From assembly GCA_947385185.1 (NCBI GenBank), contig CANDJX010000027.1:1-15107 (forward strand): 15,107 nucleotides of DNA. Direction: 5' to 3'. The stretch comes from an uncultured Clostridia bacterium (GTDB taxonomy: Bacteria > Bacillota > Clostridia > Christensenellales > Pumilibacteraceae). The notes under the pieces are model-generated. The model saw only the letters and a list, made by a program, of their open reading frames with translations, was not told the origin of the DNA and made no database searches. How positions within the stretch are numbered: the stretch's first letter is position 1; each line of letters starts with the position of its first letter. This document shows, piece after piece, positions 13,773 through 15,107 of this stretch. The position numbers and the translations under genes are program-made.

Positions 13773-13901
13773 TTAAATATATAATTAAGAAAACGCCGAA
13801 AAAGAAAAAGCCACTATCGGTAAAATATCGCAACCCGACTATATTATTTGTCAGGTATTGAAGACATTTGAATTTTAACGAAAGTCCAAAATATAATAAA
13901 T

Positions 13902-13942
13902 AAAACAGGAACCGAACCGAAAATCGATTTAGTTCCTGTTTT
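13902..13942. terminator. Terminator of tRNA-Leu, possibly shared with the sirtuin gene
   Basis: AAAACAGGAAC (13902-13912) pairs with GTTCCTGTTTT (13932-13942), with a 19-base loop. On the minus strand it starts at the last base of the tRNA CCA and is followed by TTTTATTTATTA. On the plus strand it lies 130 nt after the sirtuin stop; the intervening AT-rich 13773-13901 holds nothing that I recognise. Confidence 0.75.
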
Positions 13943-14024
13943 GGTGCGGTTGACAGGAGTTGAACCTGCACGGTCGCCCACAAGATCCTTAGTCTTGCGC
14001 GTCTGCCAATTCCGCCACAACCGC
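13942..14024 (-). tRNA. tRNA-Leu (anticodon AAG)
   Basis: An 83-nt tRNA with encoded CCA. Acceptor GCGGTTG (14024-14018) pairs with CAACCGC, with discriminator A. The anticodon stem CAAGA/TCTTG holds loop CTAAGGA, anticodon AAG at 13990-13988. The medium-long variable arm (TGGGCGACCGT) and T-loop TTCAACT fit leucine. An A at position 34 would normally be deaminated to inosine. Confidence 0.95.
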
Positions 14025-14037
14025 ATAAAGCTTAGTT

Positions 14038-14066
14038 ATAATACAACATTCGCACAAAAAAGTCAA
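14038..14066 (-). promoter_or_regulatory. Promoter of tRNA-Leu
   Basis: On the minus strand TTGACT (14066-14061) and TATTAT (14043-14038) are separated by 17 bases, 13 bases before the mature tRNA. It lies only 30 bases after the MATE gene stop codon. Confidence 0.8.
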
Positions 14067-14095
14067 CAGAATTGCATAGGTTTGACGCAAAAATT

Positions 14096-15107
14096 TTACA
14101 TATAACCGTAGCGTTTTCTGTTTGCAATTATAAATGCGGCGGTGACTGCGACGGACAGCAATTCGGCGGCAACGACGGACAGCCATATGCCGTCTATCCC
14201 CATCCACATCGGCATTAACATAACTGCGGCGATCTGAAACACGAGGGTGCGCGCGAACGAAATTATTGCTGAAATCAAGCCGTTATTCAGCGCAGTGAAA
14301 AAAGCCGAACCGAAAGTGTTGAAGCCGTAAATCAGAAACGCGAACGAGAACAGACGAAAGCCGTGCAAAGTAAGTTCGTAAAGTCCTTGATCGTAGCCCA
14401 CGAACAGCAGCGACAGTGGCATACTGAGCGCTTCGGCGGCGGCAAACATGATCGCGCCGGTCGCAACGATAACCATATGGCTTTTTATGAACAGGTTTTT
14501 AAGCTCGTCGGTATTCCCCGCGCCGTAATTATAACCTATGACTGGCGCAACGCCTACCGAATAGCCGAAGAAAATCGCCGCGAACACGAAACTGACGTAC
14601 ATAATGAAACCGTAAGCGGCGACTCCGTCCTCGCCGGCAAACTGCATCAGTCTGAAATTGTAAAGCATATTTATTACGGATGCCGACAGATTGGTGAGCA
14701 TTTCGCTCGAACCGTTGGCGCACGCTCTGAGCACGGGTTTGATTTCGGGGCGGACGAAGCGAAGCCGGAGCAGGCTCGAATTCTTCGAAGCGAAATAGAA
14801 TATCGGAAGCACGCCTCCGATTATCTGTCCTATAACGGTTGCAACAGCCGCTCCGACGATCCCGAGACCGAGCCCGGCAATAAACAGTGCGTCCAGTCCG
14901 GCGTTCGTCACGCCCGCACAGATTATGACAACAAGCCCGAGCGTGGGTTTTTCGGCGGTCACGAAGAAAGACTGAAAGACGTTCTGAAGCATGAAAGGAA
15001 TGATACCCGCCATGAGAATGCGCCCGTACAGCACCGCGTTTTCGAGCAATTCCCCTTCCGCACGAAGCAGTACGGCAATCGGCTCCATTATAAATTCGAA
15101 CACGAGC
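14096..15107 (-). CDS. MATE family efflux transporter, truncated by window edge
   Basis: Multidrug/toxin extrusion antiporter of the cytoplasmic membrane, driven by Na+ or H+. About 336 residues are visible, with some nine hydrophobic helices. The family is about 450 residues, so roughly the first 115 lie beyond the right edge. The Met at 15103 is internal, not the start. Family features are YGRILMAGIIPFMLQNVFQSFFVTAEKPTLGL near the visible N-terminus, INMLYNFRLMQFAGEDGVAAYG, GVAPVIGYNYGAGN and GFNTFGSAFFTALNNGLISA. GYNYGAGN is the conserved half-repeat motif. The stop TAA lies at 14098-14096. No terminator separates it from the tRNA-Leu promoter, so read-through into the tRNA is possible. 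The substrate is unknown. Confidence 0.92.
   Translation of the reverse strand, partial: LVFEFIMEPIAVLLRAEGELLENAVLYGRILMAGIIPFMLQNVFQSFFVTAEKPTLGLVVIICAGVTNAGLDALFIAGLGLGIVGAAVATVIGQIIGGVLPIFYFASKNSSLLRLRFVRPEIKPVLRACANGSSEMLTNLSASVINMLYNFRLMQFAGEDGVAAYGFIMYVSFVFAAIFFGYSVGVAPVIGYNYGAGNTDELKNLFIKSHMVIVATGAIMFAAAEALSMPLSLLFVGYDQGLYELTLHGFRLFSFAFLIYGFNTFGSAFFTALNNGLISAIISFARTLVFQIAAVMLMPMWMGIDGIWLSVVAAELLSVAVTAAFIIANRKRYGYM

Overview
The window reads as chromosomal DNA from a spore-forming, Gram-positive anaerobe-type Firmicute (Clostridia in the broad sense). The main evidence is an intact sigK-type sporulation sigma factor gene with a pro-sequence. Supporting signs are strong AGGAGG-like ribosome binding sites, near-consensus sigma-A promoters, an ECF transporter S component and an InlB/Listeria-Bacteroides-repeat lipoprotein. 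Core genes have roughly balanced base composition, rich in cg-containing codons. The segment from about 11.6 to 13.9 kb is visibly more AT-rich. I cannot name a genus. The first 45 bases are Illumina library adapter, so the sequence is the raw end of a (probably metagenomic) contig.

Layout. Positions 1-45 are adapter. A 5'-truncated mgtE magnesium channel/transporter gene (46-1612, +) carries a second, N-terminal copy of the MgtE_N domain. A perfect TTGACA-N17-TATAAT promoter drives ilvB-ilvN (1699-3913, +), the two subunits of acetolactate synthase, ended by a bidirectional terminator. Convergent to it lies a large secreted esterase lipoprotein (6560-3990, -) with its own promoter and operator-like palindrome. 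Next comes a 312-base gap holding phased direct repeats, a REP-like palindrome, a terminator and a 15-bp tandem repeat. Three minus-strand genes follow that look like one operon read from 9788 downward: a sodium:solute symporter, a SAP-DUF6434 protein and an ECF S component. Upstream of them is sigK (10564-9881, -). Divergent to sigK is a small two-helix membrane protein (10663-10935, +) with a 16-bp terminator hairpin.

The right-hand third is accessory in character. It holds a tRNA-Ser(CGA), a 300-bp gene-free stretch of GC-rich inverted repeats, and a compact transcription unit made of promoter, about 170-nt long-hairpin RNA and UUCG-capped intrinsic terminator. That unit sits directly in front of a gene for a Lar-like zinc-ribbon/transmembrane protein (11901-12818, +). 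After it come a strong bidirectional terminator, a sirtuin (13020-13772, +) with its own promoter, a tRNA-Leu with an AAG anticodon (-), and the C-terminal three quarters of a MATE efflux pump (-) that runs off the right edge.

The best candidate for something undescribed is the structured RNA at about 11671-11888 together with the zinc-ribbon membrane protein it precedes. It could be a leader with an attenuator or a free-standing small RNA. It matches no riboswitch or T-box motif that I recognise. Secondary points are the duplicated MgtE_N domain, 0A-box-like repeats upstream of sigK, and operator architecture at the esterase promoter.
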